Below are positions 1 to 6,932 of a DNA stretch of 22,589 bases, in pieces. The notes below the pieces were generated by a model. The model saw nothing but the letters and a program-made list of their open reading frames with translations. It had not been told where the DNA came from and searched no databases. How positions within the stretch are numbered: the stretch's first letter is position 1; each line of letters opens with the position of its first letter. The translations under genes were made by a program, and so were the position numbers. Source of the stretch: Lachnospiraceae bacterium UBA1759 (GTDB lineage: Bacteria > Bacillota > Clostridia > Lachnospirales > Lachnospiraceae); NCBI GenBank assembly GCA_002315555.1, contig DCHF01000021.1:62763-85351 (forward strand), written 5' to 3'.

Positions 1-62
1 CGCGATAGATTTAGGTTCTATTGTCCACAGGCGTGCAGGTTCGAGTCCTGTTATCCGCACCA
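1..62 (+). tRNA. tRNA-Leu(UAG), 3' part only
   Basis: This is the 3' part of a leucine tRNA, cut by the window start. The anticodon stem is ATAGA (5-9) with TCTAT (17-21), around a 7-base loop at 10-16 with anticodon TAG at 12-14. A long variable region of the class II type follows, then a T arm with stem GCAGG (35-39), loop TTCGAGT and stem CCTGT (47-51). The acceptor 3' strand is at 52-58, followed by an encoded ACCA end (59-62). It reads CUA and probably other CUN leucine codons. The D arm and acceptor 5' strand lie outside the window. Unlike the two tRNA-Leu genes downstream, this one encodes its CCA end. Confidence 0.93.
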
Positions 63-77
63 AAATAGTAAACGATG

Positions 78-106
78 ACCCGCTCTCGGAAAGGGGCGGG
101 TTTTTT
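78..106 (+). terminator. Rho-independent terminator after tRNA-Leu(UAG)
   Basis: A GC-rich stem ACCCGC (78-83) pairs with GCGGGT (96-101). Further weak pairs can form inside, and a run of six T follows at 101-106. It ends the upstream tRNA transcript and separates it from the sugar-use genes. Confidence 0.88.
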
Positions 107-151
107 ATTGCCTGTAAATCCGGAAGTACTGCCGGTACTATAATATTAGGA

Positions 152-180
152 TTGAATTACATCGGATTCTCGCTTATGAT
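152..180 (+). promoter_or_regulatory. Candidate sigma-A promoter of the GH38-ROK-PMI operon
   Basis: TTGAAT (152-157) and TATGAT (175-180) are separated by exactly 17 bases. The first matches the -35 consensus at 4 of 6 bases and the second matches the -10 consensus at 5 of 6. Transcription would begin near 187, about 30 bases before the GH38 start. A TATAAT at 139-144 also exists but has no recognisable -35 at the right distance. A short inverted repeat AGTAC-N5-GTACT (125-139) lies just upstream and could be an operator. This is a by-eye call. Confidence 0.5.
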
Positions 181-216
181 ATAAACAACAATTTTTCTGA
201 ATAAAGGGGTACGTTT

Positions 217-2667
217 ATGAGACATTGGAGATTATACCTGATCCACCATTCGCATACTGATATCGGTTATACCGATTATCAGGAGAAGCTGGAGATGTAC
301 CATGTGGACTATATTCGTCAGGTGCTGAATATCTTAACGGATATCGATGAAGGAAATAATCCGGATTGTGAAGGTTTTAAATGGCAGTGCGAAAACTACT
401 GGCAGGTCGAAAACTTCTATAAAACTGCAACGGAAGACGAAAAGCGGGCGTTTGAACGGTATTTAAAAGAAGGACGTATCGGTCTTTCGGGCAGTTATCT
501 GAACCTGACCGAGCTTGTGGATGCGGATGTGTTGAACAGCCGCGTTCGGAAAGTGAAGGCCTTTGGAGAAAACATCGGTGCGGAAGTCACCAGTGCTATG
601 GCAGCCGATATAAACGGTTATGCCTGGGGCACCCCGGATGTGATGGCTGAAAACGGAGTGCTTCATATGTTTACGGCACTGCATCCGCATCACGGTATGT
701 TCCCGATGAACCACAATCCGTCTTACTTTATGTGGGAAGGTCCGAAAGGGAATAAGGTCCTGATGTTTGTCGGTGAGCACTACCATGTGGGTAATGAGCT
801 TGGATTCTGTCCCAAGGGCAATTCATCTTATCTGATCTATGACGATGTGCGTGAACAGATGGCGCGTCGCGAGATCCTGCACGGCAGCGAGGAATCTACT
901 GCAGAGGAGGAGCTTGCGATCGTAAAGACCCGTCTCACTCGCTATTTGGAAGGTTTGGAAGCATCCGGATACGAACCTGATACCATTCCGATGATGGTTT
1001 CCGGTGTTATTTCCGATAACGCACCGCCCAATGCACTGATCGCGCGTCGTGTGAAGGAAATCAATGAAATGATGGGCGATCTCGTTACCGTTCAGATGGC
1101 GACGCTTGATGATTTCTTTGATGCTCTGAAGAAGACCGGTGTGGAGATTCCGACAGTGAAGGGCGATTTTACCGACTGGTGGGCTGATGGTGTGGGCTCC
1201 ACGCCCGCAGCGCTGAAACTGTATCGTGAGGCGCAGCGTCTGTATCATGTCGGGAACAAACTGGATCCGGAAGGAGAACTCGGCGATCCTGCTTATGTGG
1301 AGGATGCGGAGCAGAACCTGATCATGTATGCAGAACATACATGGGGGTATTCTTCCTCTATTTCCGAGCCGTGGAACACGATGGTTGCTTCTGTTGGCAT
1401 GAAGAAGAGCCAGTTTGCGGTCAATGCGAATATTGCCGCATATCGCAATCTGAATCAAATCTTTGCGAAGATGGGACAGGTTACACCGTTCCCGACACGT
1501 GTTCATCGGGCGCGGATCGTAAATCCGAATGATTTTGAGGTAACGGACCGCGCGACGGTTATTCTGGACCACTGGGAGTACATTGGCGGAAATGCCATTG
1601 ACAGAAGACAACCGATCGTTTTAAAGAATATGAAGACCGGTGAGATACTTCCGAGCCAGATGCGTTCGGCTCCGCGTGGCTCCGCAATCGAGACTACGCT
1701 GACCCTCGGCGCGCACGAGAGCGTGGATGTGGAAGTTATCTACGGAGAGGATCCTGTCGGGACCATTCAGCATTTCCCGAAGATCGGTGCGGATGGTATT
1801 TGTGACATCGCGGATCAGGAAGGTATGGAGACTCCGTTTGAGATCGACACAAAGTACTATCATGTATGTATGTCCGGGGAGAAGGGCGTTGCGTCGATCT
1901 ATGATAAAGTGCACAACCGCGAGATCATGGACCTTGAGAGTCCTTATGGAGCATTTGCCGGTATTTATGAAGTTACCCCGTCCGGCGAACTGGATCAGAT
2001 GTCTGTCCGCCGCATGATGGGCAGAAACCGCTGCTCCCTCGGCACGAAGCGCGATGTGGCACAACTCAAGGATGCGCGCATCGTGGAAACCGGCGAGGTC
2101 TGTATCATTCTGAAGCTTTCTTATACGCTGGAAAGCATGCTGTTCTTTGACGTTTACTTAAAGATCTACAAGGAGATCCCGCTTCTGGAAGCGCGCGTCT
2201 GCATGCATAAGCAGGGCAATCTGGACCCGGAAAATCTGTATGTGGCCTTCCCGTTCAAGACCGATGGCAGTAACGAGACCTTCATCGACAAGACCGGCTG
2301 CATTCTGCGTCCCGGCATTGACCAGCTGCCGGGCTCTTGTCAGAATTTTTATCTTCTGCAGAACGGCATCGTCCGTTTGGGAGACAATTTCGATGTTATC
2401 ATCGCATTCCGCGATACTCCGCTTTGTTCTTTCGGTAAGCGCGAAGGCGCGCCGATCCGTCTCTGTGACTGCAAAAACACTGCGCTGAACACGTCAACAC
2501 CGTTCGCGTGGGTCATGAACAATTTCTGGGAGACGAACTTTGAAGCTAACCTGGGCGGTGTGTACGAATTCTTCTACACGGTCACCACACCGGATCATGC
2601 CGATGTGAAGACCCAGTTTGATAAGTGCCAGACCATGAACGAAGGCTTCCAGGTCCTTGAAATATGA
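217..2667 (+). CDS. Glycoside hydrolase family 38-like protein (alpha-mannosidase type)
   Basis: This 816-residue protein begins with a GH38-type motif, HHSHTDIGYTD at residues 10-20. In the family the His and Asp of this motif (H13, D15) bind the catalytic zinc. D131 in AADINGYAWG fits the position of the nucleophile/zinc-ligand Asp. H374 in AEHTWGY resembles a later zinc-binding His. The second half looks like the beta-sandwich region of GH38 enzymes. There is no signal peptide, so the enzyme should be cytoplasmic and act on imported oligosaccharides. The ATG has an AAAGGGG ribosome binding site 7 bases upstream. Its stop overlaps the start of the ROK kinase gene, so the two are translationally coupled. 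GH38 covers mainly alpha-mannosidases; exact linkage and substrate cannot be read from sequence, and the motif is divergent (HTDIG in place of HNDPG). Confidence 0.82.
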   Translation: MRHWRLYLIHHSHTDIGYTDYQEKLEMYHVDYIRQVLNILTDIDEGNNPDCEGFKWQCENYWQVENFYKTATEDEKRAFERYLKEGRIGLSGSYLNLTELVDADVLNSRVRKVKAFGENIGAEVTSAMAADINGYAWGTPDVMAENGVLHMFTALHPHHGMFPMNHNPSYFMWEGPKGNKVLMFVGEHYHVGNELGFCPKGNSSYLIYDDVREQMARREILHGSEESTAEEELAIVKTRLTRYLEGLEASGYEPDTIPMMVSGVISDNAPPNALIARRVKEINEMMGDLVTVQMATLDDFFDALKKTGVEIPTVKGDFTDWWADGVGSTPAALKLYREAQRLYHVGNKLDPEGELGDPAYVEDAEQNLIMYAEHTWGYSSSISEPWNTMVASVGMKKSQFAVNANIAAYRNLNQIFAKMGQVTPFPTRVHRARIVNPNDFEVTDRATVILDHWEYIGGNAIDRRQPIVLKNMKTGEILPSQMRSAPRGSAIETTLTLGAHESVDVEVIYGEDPVGTIQHFPKIGADGICDIADQEGMETPFEIDTKYYHVCMSGEKGVASIYDKVHNREIMDLESPYGAFAGIYEVTPSGELDQMSVRRMMGRNRCSLGTKRDVAQLKDARIVETGEVCIILKLSYTLESMLFFDVYLKIYKEIPLLEARVCMHKQGNLDPENLYVAFPFKTDGSNETFIDKTGCILRPGIDQLPGSCQNFYLLQNGIVRLGDNFDVIIAFRDTPLCSFGKREGAPIRLCDCKNTALNTSTPFAWVMNNFWETNFEANLGGVYEFFYTVTTPDHADVKTQFDKCQTMNEGFQVLEI

Positions 2668-3611
2668 TCGTAGATATACGAATGGATGTGGGCGGCACCG
2701 GAATCAAAGGGGCCGCCTGCATCGAAGGTGAATTACAAAACATAATGGAATTTCCGGCACGGTCCGGTGAGTCCAAAGAAGCGCTGATCCGTCATTTTGC
2801 GAGGATCATTGATACACTGGCGGGAGAGCATACGATCCGCCATGTGGCGATGGCTTTCCCGGGCCCGTTTGATTACAAAAAAGGCATTCCCTATATGCGC
2901 GGGCTTGCGAAGTATGAGGCATTGTACGGCGTGAAATTGATCCCGGCTATCACGGAGGAACTGACAAAACTGAGAAAAGTGTCAAAAGTCATGTCTTCCG
3001 ATACGGTTTTTTTAAATCAGGACTCCGCGGCCGGGATCACATGGTCATTTCTTAACGACGTTTCCGCGTACGCTCTCGGCGTAGCGAAAACGCACGATCT
3101 TTCGGGAAGAACGATGTGCGTCTGTCTCGGGACTGGCGCAGGTTCAGCGTTTCTTGACGGACGGACACTTGTAACCGATCCGGAGTGTGGAGTACCTGAA
3201 AACGGCTGGATCTATTGCCTGCCGTATAAGGACTCCGTGATCGACGATTATCTTTCTGATCGCGGGATCCGTAAACTGAGCACCGGGATCCTCGGTAAAG
3301 AGTATTCGCCAAAGGAAGTGTCGGAGACAGCAGAGCTTCAGGAATCTACAGAAACGGCGCAAGACACTTTCCAGGTTAATATCGATCGATCCGCTGCAAT
3401 TCGGGTTTTTTCTGTATTCGGCGAGGACCTTTGTTCCGCGCTTCAGGGACCGATGCTTGATTTCCACACAGAGACGCTGGTCCTCGGAGGAAAGATTACG
3501 CTTTCCGAAAAACTTTTTTCCGGAAAATTGAAGCGTTTATGTGAAGAAAAGGGCATCCGTCTTTTGGTTGAGGCGGACACGACCCAAATGGCGCTGATCG
3601 GACTTGAATAA
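2664..3611 (+). CDS. ROK family sugar kinase without the usual zinc motif
   Basis: This 315-residue protein carries the ROK/ASKHA phosphate-binding motif DVGGTGIK (residues 8-15), a FPGPFDYKKG segment near 64-73, a likely catalytic Asp (D120) in NQDSAAG, and a second phosphate loop CLGTGAGSAFLDG near 153-165. ROK kinases phosphorylate hexoses such as glucose, mannose or fructose with ATP. Many carry a GxCxCGxxGCxE zinc motif; none is visible here, and the region instead reads ECGVPENGWIYC. The ATG overlaps the preceding GH38 stop (ATGA), a mark of translational coupling. Placed between a GH38 enzyme and a mannose-6-phosphate isomerase, it is probably the kinase that supplies mannose-6-phosphate, but that is inference from context. 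A ROK transcriptional regulator is unlikely because there is no N-terminal helix-turn-helix. Confidence 0.82.
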   Translation: MIVDIRMDVGGTGIKGAACIEGELQNIMEFPARSGESKEALIRHFARIIDTLAGEHTIRHVAMAFPGPFDYKKGIPYMRGLAKYEALYGVKLIPAITEELTKLRKVSKVMSSDTVFLNQDSAAGITWSFLNDVSAYALGVAKTHDLSGRTMCVCLGTGAGSAFLDGRTLVTDPECGVPENGWIYCLPYKDSVIDDYLSDRGIRKLSTGILGKEYSPKEVSETAELQESTETAQDTFQVNIDRSAAIRVFSVFGEDLCSALQGPMLDFHTETLVLGGKITLSEKLFSGKLKRLCEEKGIRLLVEADTTQMALIGLE

Positions 3612-3651
3612 AGGCTGTACTGCGCCATAGAACATTGATCTTGGAGGAACG

Positions 3652-5421
3652 ATGTACGAATATCCCTCTTATCATAATTATGACCCTGACCCGCGGATCC
3701 CGATCACGGGAATGAAGGGACAGACGGCGGTCGGTGAAGAAGCACTGAAAAATGCGCTCCTTCAGGCGATCGCTGCCGGAAAATCCCGGATCCTACTGGA
3801 ACTGTATCCCGGCATTGAGGAATCACGCGTTACAGCGCTTGTGCGCGAGGTATCGGAAACGCTTGTCCAAATCGGAAAAGCACCGATCGTCATTTTGGAA
3901 TCACGCACGGCAAAGAAGAGCGAGGAGACACTGAAAAGGCAGTACGAAAACTTCATCACGGACGACCGTGTCTTCGGCGTCATCTGTCATGAGGAACTGA
4001 AGAATTGTTTCAACGCGGAAAAACTTGATGAGTTGAAGTCCACTGCACAGGCCGCGGAAGCGGACCGGAGGGTGGTCGTTGCCATCGGCACGGGAGCGGC
4101 ATATATCCTACCTGATGCCGACAGCATCTGGTACTTTGACATCACGCGCTGGGAGATCCAGCTCCGTTATCGGAAAGGTGCTGGAACCTGGATGGCAGGC
4201 GTATTGGATTCGGCCCAGCTTACCAAATACAAGGTCGGATTTTTCATCGAATGGCGCATGGCGGACCGTCTGAAGAAAGCGCTCATGCCGCGAATCGACT
4301 ATTGGATCGACGGAAATGTCCCGGAAAACCCGGTCGTTGTGACTCGTGATGCCTTTATGGCAGCCCTTGATCAGACCGCAAACAAGCCCTTCCGCATGCA
4401 GGCCTATTACGATCCGTCGGTCTGGGGCGGGCAGTGGATGAAAAGGACCTTCGGCCTATCCGAAGAGCAGAAGAATTACGGCTGGTCCTTTGACGGCGTA
4501 CCGGAAGAGAACTGCCTGAAATTTGACTTCGGCGATGCCTGTGCGGTTTTCCCGGCCATAGACCTTGTGCTGTTCCGTCCGGAGACGCTCCTCGGCGTTC
4601 ATGTTTACGGCCGTTTCGGCGCGGAGTTCCCGATCCGCTTCGACTTCCTCGATACGATGGAGGGCGGCAACCTGTCACTTCAGGTCCACCCGCTCACCGA
4701 ATACATCCAGGACCGCTTCGGCATGCATTACACGCAGGACGAAAGCTATTACATTCTGGATGCGGATGAAAACAGCTGCGTCTACCTCGGACTGAAGGAA
4801 GGTGTTGACAAGGAGGCGTTCAGAGCGGCGCTCATCGAAGCGCAGAAGGGCGAGGAACCCTTTGATGATGCCCGCTTTGTCAATTGCTTCCCGGTGAAAA
4901 AACACGATCATGTCCTGATCCCCGCGGGAACGGTCCATTGCTCAGGAAAGAATACGGTCGTTCTTGAAATCAGTGCGACTCCGTACATATTCACGTTCAA
5001 GCTGTGGGACTGGGGACGCATCGGGCTCGATGGCCGTCCACGTCCGATCCACATCGACCACGGTATGAAAAATGTGCAGTTTGACCGGACGACCGGATGG
5101 GTCGAAGCGAACCTTCTCCATCAGGACCGCGTGATCCTTCGGGACGACGCGGGCTACGCGGAGCATACCGGCCTTCATGAGTACGAATTCATCGAAACGG
5201 AGCGTCATACGATCCATGGCAGACGTGTCATCGACGTGCGGGATTCCGTCACGGTGCTCAACCTGGTCGATGGCGCCGAGGCTTTTCTGGAAAGCACGGA
5301 CGGCTCCTTTGAAAAGACCGTGATCCATTACGCGGAAACGTTCATCGTGCCGGCTTCAGTACAGTCGTTTGCGATCACCTCCGAAGCGCCGGTCAAGGTG
5401 ATGACGGCGCGGGTACGATAA
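3652..5421 (+). CDS. Type I mannose-6-phosphate isomerase with extra N-terminal domain
   Basis: The C-terminal ~350 residues are a type I phosphomannose isomerase (cupin), which interconverts mannose-6-P and fructose-6-P. It has WGGQWMKRTFGL near 258-269, the metal-binding pair in LSLQVHP (Q344, H346), E364 in DESYYIL, H429 in PAGTVHC, and the late GLDGRPRPIHID segment. All four expected metal ligands are present. Firmicute ManA proteins are usually about 310-320 residues; this one has 589. The extra ~240 N-terminal residues (including RRVVVAIGTGAAYI and FFIEWRMADRLKKAL) match no family I can name and have no proper P-loop. A GGAGG site lies 4 bases before the ATG. It follows the kinase gene by 40 bases and probably shares its transcript. 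It fits as the last step feeding mannose into glycolysis. Confidence 0.83.
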   Translation: MYEYPSYHNYDPDPRIPITGMKGQTAVGEEALKNALLQAIAAGKSRILLELYPGIEESRVTALVREVSETLVQIGKAPIVILESRTAKKSEETLKRQYENFITDDRVFGVICHEELKNCFNAEKLDELKSTAQAAEADRRVVVAIGTGAAYILPDADSIWYFDITRWEIQLRYRKGAGTWMAGVLDSAQLTKYKVGFFIEWRMADRLKKALMPRIDYWIDGNVPENPVVVTRDAFMAALDQTANKPFRMQAYYDPSVWGGQWMKRTFGLSEEQKNYGWSFDGVPEENCLKFDFGDACAVFPAIDLVLFRPETLLGVHVYGRFGAEFPIRFDFLDTMEGGNLSLQVHPLTEYIQDRFGMHYTQDESYYILDADENSCVYLGLKEGVDKEAFRAALIEAQKGEEPFDDARFVNCFPVKKHDHVLIPAGTVHCSGKNTVVLEISATPYIFTFKLWDWGRIGLDGRPRPIHIDHGMKNVQFDRTTGWVEANLLHQDRVILRDDAGYAEHTGLHEYEFIETERHTIHGRRVIDVRDSVTVLNLVDGAEAFLESTDGSFEKTVIHYAETFIVPASVQSFAITSEAPVKVMTARVR

Positions 5422-5485
5422 AGCACGCGAAGGCCGGAAAGAGAAGCCGCTGCGGTGTGTTTGGAAAAATCGAAGAATTATTAAC

Positions 5486-6499
5486 ATGACCAATATTAAA
5501 AAAAGTATTCACATTCTTAAAAACTCTGCGTTCATTATTCTTCTTGCCGCGGTGCTTTTATTATTGACCGCCTGCCGGAGCTACCGGATGAAGACCTATG
5601 ACAATCTGGGCGGCGTACAAGGCGATGACCCCTATGTCATCGAGCATGACGGAACATATTATTATTGCTACAGTGCGGACGGCGGCGTCGCGGTCGCAGA
5701 GCTGCAGGATCTTTCCGGCATTGTGAAGGATCAGGGTGAAAAAGTCTACGATGCGGCGCGGGACGACCTGTATTCCGTCTGGGCGCCCGAGCTTCATTAC
5801 CTGTACGGCGAGTGGTATATATACGCCGCTATGTGCCTCGGCACCGATAACAGCAATTATCATCGCATGTATGTCTTGAAGGGGACGTCCCAGGATCCCA
5901 CGGATCCCTTCGTACTGGTCGGTCAGCTCACGGATGAGAGCGATAAATGGGCCATTGACGGCACCGTCTTCACATACGGTGAAGATCTCTACACCATCTG
6001 GTCCGGCTGGGAAAAGGACGTAAATACGCGTCAGGATCTGTATATTGCACATATGTCCGATCCCTGTACCATCGACAGCGATCGGGTATGTATTTCCATA
6101 CCGGACAGCTGGGATGCGGTCACGACCGGTCCGTCGGTCAATGAGGGACCCTGCGTGATCACGGACGGAGAGAAGCTTTATTGTCTGTATTCCGGGAACG
6201 GCAGCTGGACCGATGACTACATGATCGGCTATCTGACCTTCAACGGCACCGACCCGATGGACGCCTCCTCCTGGACAAAATCGGAGGGACCGATCCTCTC
6301 TGCGGAAAAGGAATTCTATGGCCCCGGCCACTGCAGCGTGGTCACCGGCAAAGACGGCGGAAAGTACGTGATCTACCACGCCAACCTGAAGCCCTACATG
6401 GGCTGGAAGGGCCGTTCCGTCCGTGTCCAGAAGCTGATCCTCGGTGAAAACGGCCCGGAAAGGATCGGGCAGAAGAGCAAGGTCAAGATCCCTTATTGA
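5486..6499 (+). CDS. GH43-like lipoprotein (five-bladed beta-propeller glycosidase)
   Basis: This 337-residue protein starts with a charged N terminus, a hydrophobic stretch (residues 14-27) and a lipobox LLTAC ending at C30, so it should be a lipoprotein anchored on the outer face of the membrane. The rest resembles GH43-type propellers: DDPYV with the likely catalytic base D48, WAPELHYLYGEWYIY, WAIDGTVF with the pKa-tuning D158, and NEGPCVI with the likely acid E220. GH43 enzymes mostly release arabinose or xylose from plant polysaccharides. Whether this one does so, or acts on a mannose-containing glycan like its neighbours, is not visible. It lacks the C-terminal beta-sandwich found in larger GH43 enzymes. 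It lies 64 bases after the isomerase gene with no terminator seen between. The ribosome binding site is weak. Confidence 0.8.
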   Translation: MTNIKKSIHILKNSAFIILLAAVLLLLTACRSYRMKTYDNLGGVQGDDPYVIEHDGTYYYCYSADGGVAVAELQDLSGIVKDQGEKVYDAARDDLYSVWAPELHYLYGEWYIYAAMCLGTDNSNYHRMYVLKGTSQDPTDPFVLVGQLTDESDKWAIDGTVFTYGEDLYTIWSGWEKDVNTRQDLYIAHMSDPCTIDSDRVCISIPDSWDAVTTGPSVNEGPCVITDGEKLYCLYSGNGSWTDDYMIGYLTFNGTDPMDASSWTKSEGPILSAEKEFYGPGHCSVVTGKDGGKYVIYHANLKPYMGWKGRSVRVQKLILGENGPERIGQKSKVKIPY

Positions 6500-6500
6500 C

Positions 6501-6529
6501 TTGACATCGACCGCTTTCAAAACTATAAT
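6501..6529 (+). promoter_or_regulatory. Perfect-consensus sigma-A promoter P1 for the tRNA-Leu pair
   Basis: TTGACA (6501-6506) and TATAAT (6524-6529) are both exact consensus hexamers, separated by the optimal 17 bases. The -35 begins one base after the stop codon of the GH43 gene. Transcription would start near 6536 and run into the two tRNA-Leu genes about 115 bases downstream. A promoter of this quality suits stable RNA genes. Confidence 0.85.
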
Positions 6530-6564
6530 AAACCTATTCCTTTACACATGAACTTTTACAGGCG

Positions 6565-6580
6565 TGTTTTCCGGAAAACA
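6565..6580. repeat. Perfect 16-base palindrome between the tandem tRNA promoters
   Basis: TGTTTTCCGGAAAACA reads the same on both strands. It lies between promoter P1 and promoter P2, about 20 bases upstream of the P2 -35. As RNA it could form only a short hairpin with a CCGG loop, and no T run follows, so it is not a convincing terminator. A dimeric protein binding site is one possibility. Confidence 0.6.
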
Positions 6581-6599
6581 AAATTTCTTGAAAAACTTG

Positions 6600-6628
6600 T
6601 TGACAGGAAAATGCCTTTGTGATAGTAT
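6600..6628 (+). promoter_or_regulatory. Second tRNA promoter P2
   Basis: TTGACA (6600-6605) and TAGTAT (6623-6628) are 17 bases apart. The -35 is exact and the -10 matches 4 of 6 bases. Transcription would begin near 6635, about 16 bases before the first tRNA. With P1 it forms a tandem promoter pair. The rest of the region between the GH43 gene and the tRNAs shows no gene. Confidence 0.78.
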
Positions 6629-6650
6629 ACCTTTTGTTGGTGTTACGCCT

Positions 6651-6734
6651 GCGGGAGTGTCGGAATTGGCAGACGAGCAAGACTAAGGATCTTGTGATCT
6701 CTCGATCGTGTGGGTTCAAGTCCCATCTCCCGCA
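6651..6734 (+). tRNA. tRNA-Leu(AAG)
   Basis: This is a complete class II tRNA. The acceptor stem is GCGGGAG (6651-6657) with CTCCCGC (6727-6733), and the discriminator is A at 6734. A leucine-type D arm follows (GGAATTGGCAGACG). The anticodon stem CAAGA (6678-6682) pairs with TCTTG (6690-6694), around loop CTAAGGA with anticodon AAG at 6685-6687. The T loop is TTCAAGT. CCA is not encoded and must be added. It reads CUU, and also CUC/CUA if A34 is changed to inosine. The anticodon call depends on the loop register, which is clear here: T33 precedes and purine G37 follows. Confidence 0.95.
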
Positions 6735-6755
6735 TTTAACCCAACAAAAAAAGAT

Positions 6756-6839
6756 GCAGATATGGCGGAATTGGCATACGCGTATGATTCAGGTTCATAT
6801 CCACGCAAGTGGGTGTGGGTTCAAGTCCCACTATCTGCA
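6756..6839 (+). tRNA. tRNA-Leu(CAG)
   Basis: This is a complete class II tRNA. The acceptor stem is GCAGATA (6756-6762) with TATCTGC (6832-6838), and the discriminator is A at 6839. The anticodon stem TATGA (6783-6787) pairs with TCATA (6795-6799), around loop TTCAGGT with anticodon CAG at 6790-6792. A long variable arm and a T arm GTGGG-TTCAAGT-CCCAC follow. CCA is not encoded. It decodes CUG. It lies 21 bases after tRNA-Leu(AAG) in the same transcript. Confidence 0.95.
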
Positions 6840-6845
6840 TGATGA

Positions 6846-6880
6846 AGGCCGAAGGAATTCATTCCTCGGCCTCTTTTTTT
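6846..6880 (+). terminator. Rho-independent terminator of the tRNA-Leu pair
   Basis: AGGCCG (6846-6851) pairs with CGGCCT (6867-6872). An inner AGGAA/TTCCT helix closes a TTCA loop with a single A bulge. A run of seven T follows at 6874-6880. It starts six bases after the last tRNA base. Confidence 0.92.
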
Positions 6881-6888
6881 ATGTAATA

Positions 6889-6912
6889 AGCGGCTCCCGG
6901 AAGGGGGCTGTT
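6889..6912 (+). other. Hairpin in the leader of the ftsW/rodA-type gene
   Basis: AGCGGCTCCC (6889-6898) and GGGGGCTGTT (6903-6912) can form a 10-pair stem, some pairs being G-U, closed by a GGAA tetraloop of the GNRA type. Only three T follow (6911-6913), so it is weak as a terminator. It ends about 9 bases before the ribosome binding site of the next gene. It could be a backup terminator, an RNA-stabilising 5' structure or a processing site. Confidence 0.5.
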
Positions 6913-6932
6913 TCAAAAAATGAGGCGTTAAC

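Noticed and set aside
139..144. TATAAT as a -10 element for the GH38 gene
   Set aside because: No acceptable -35 lies 16-18 bases upstream; the TTGAAT/TATGAT pair at 152-180 fits better.
3770..3800. Possible P-loop (AIAAGKSRILLE) in the N-terminal part of the isomerase
   Set aside because: The Gly needed five positions before GKS is absent, so it does not fit GxxxxGK[ST]; I do not call an ATP-binding site.
5561..6520. 319-codon open frame on the - strand over the GH43 gene
   Set aside because: The + strand reading has a signal peptide, lipobox and family motifs, while the - strand reading has none.
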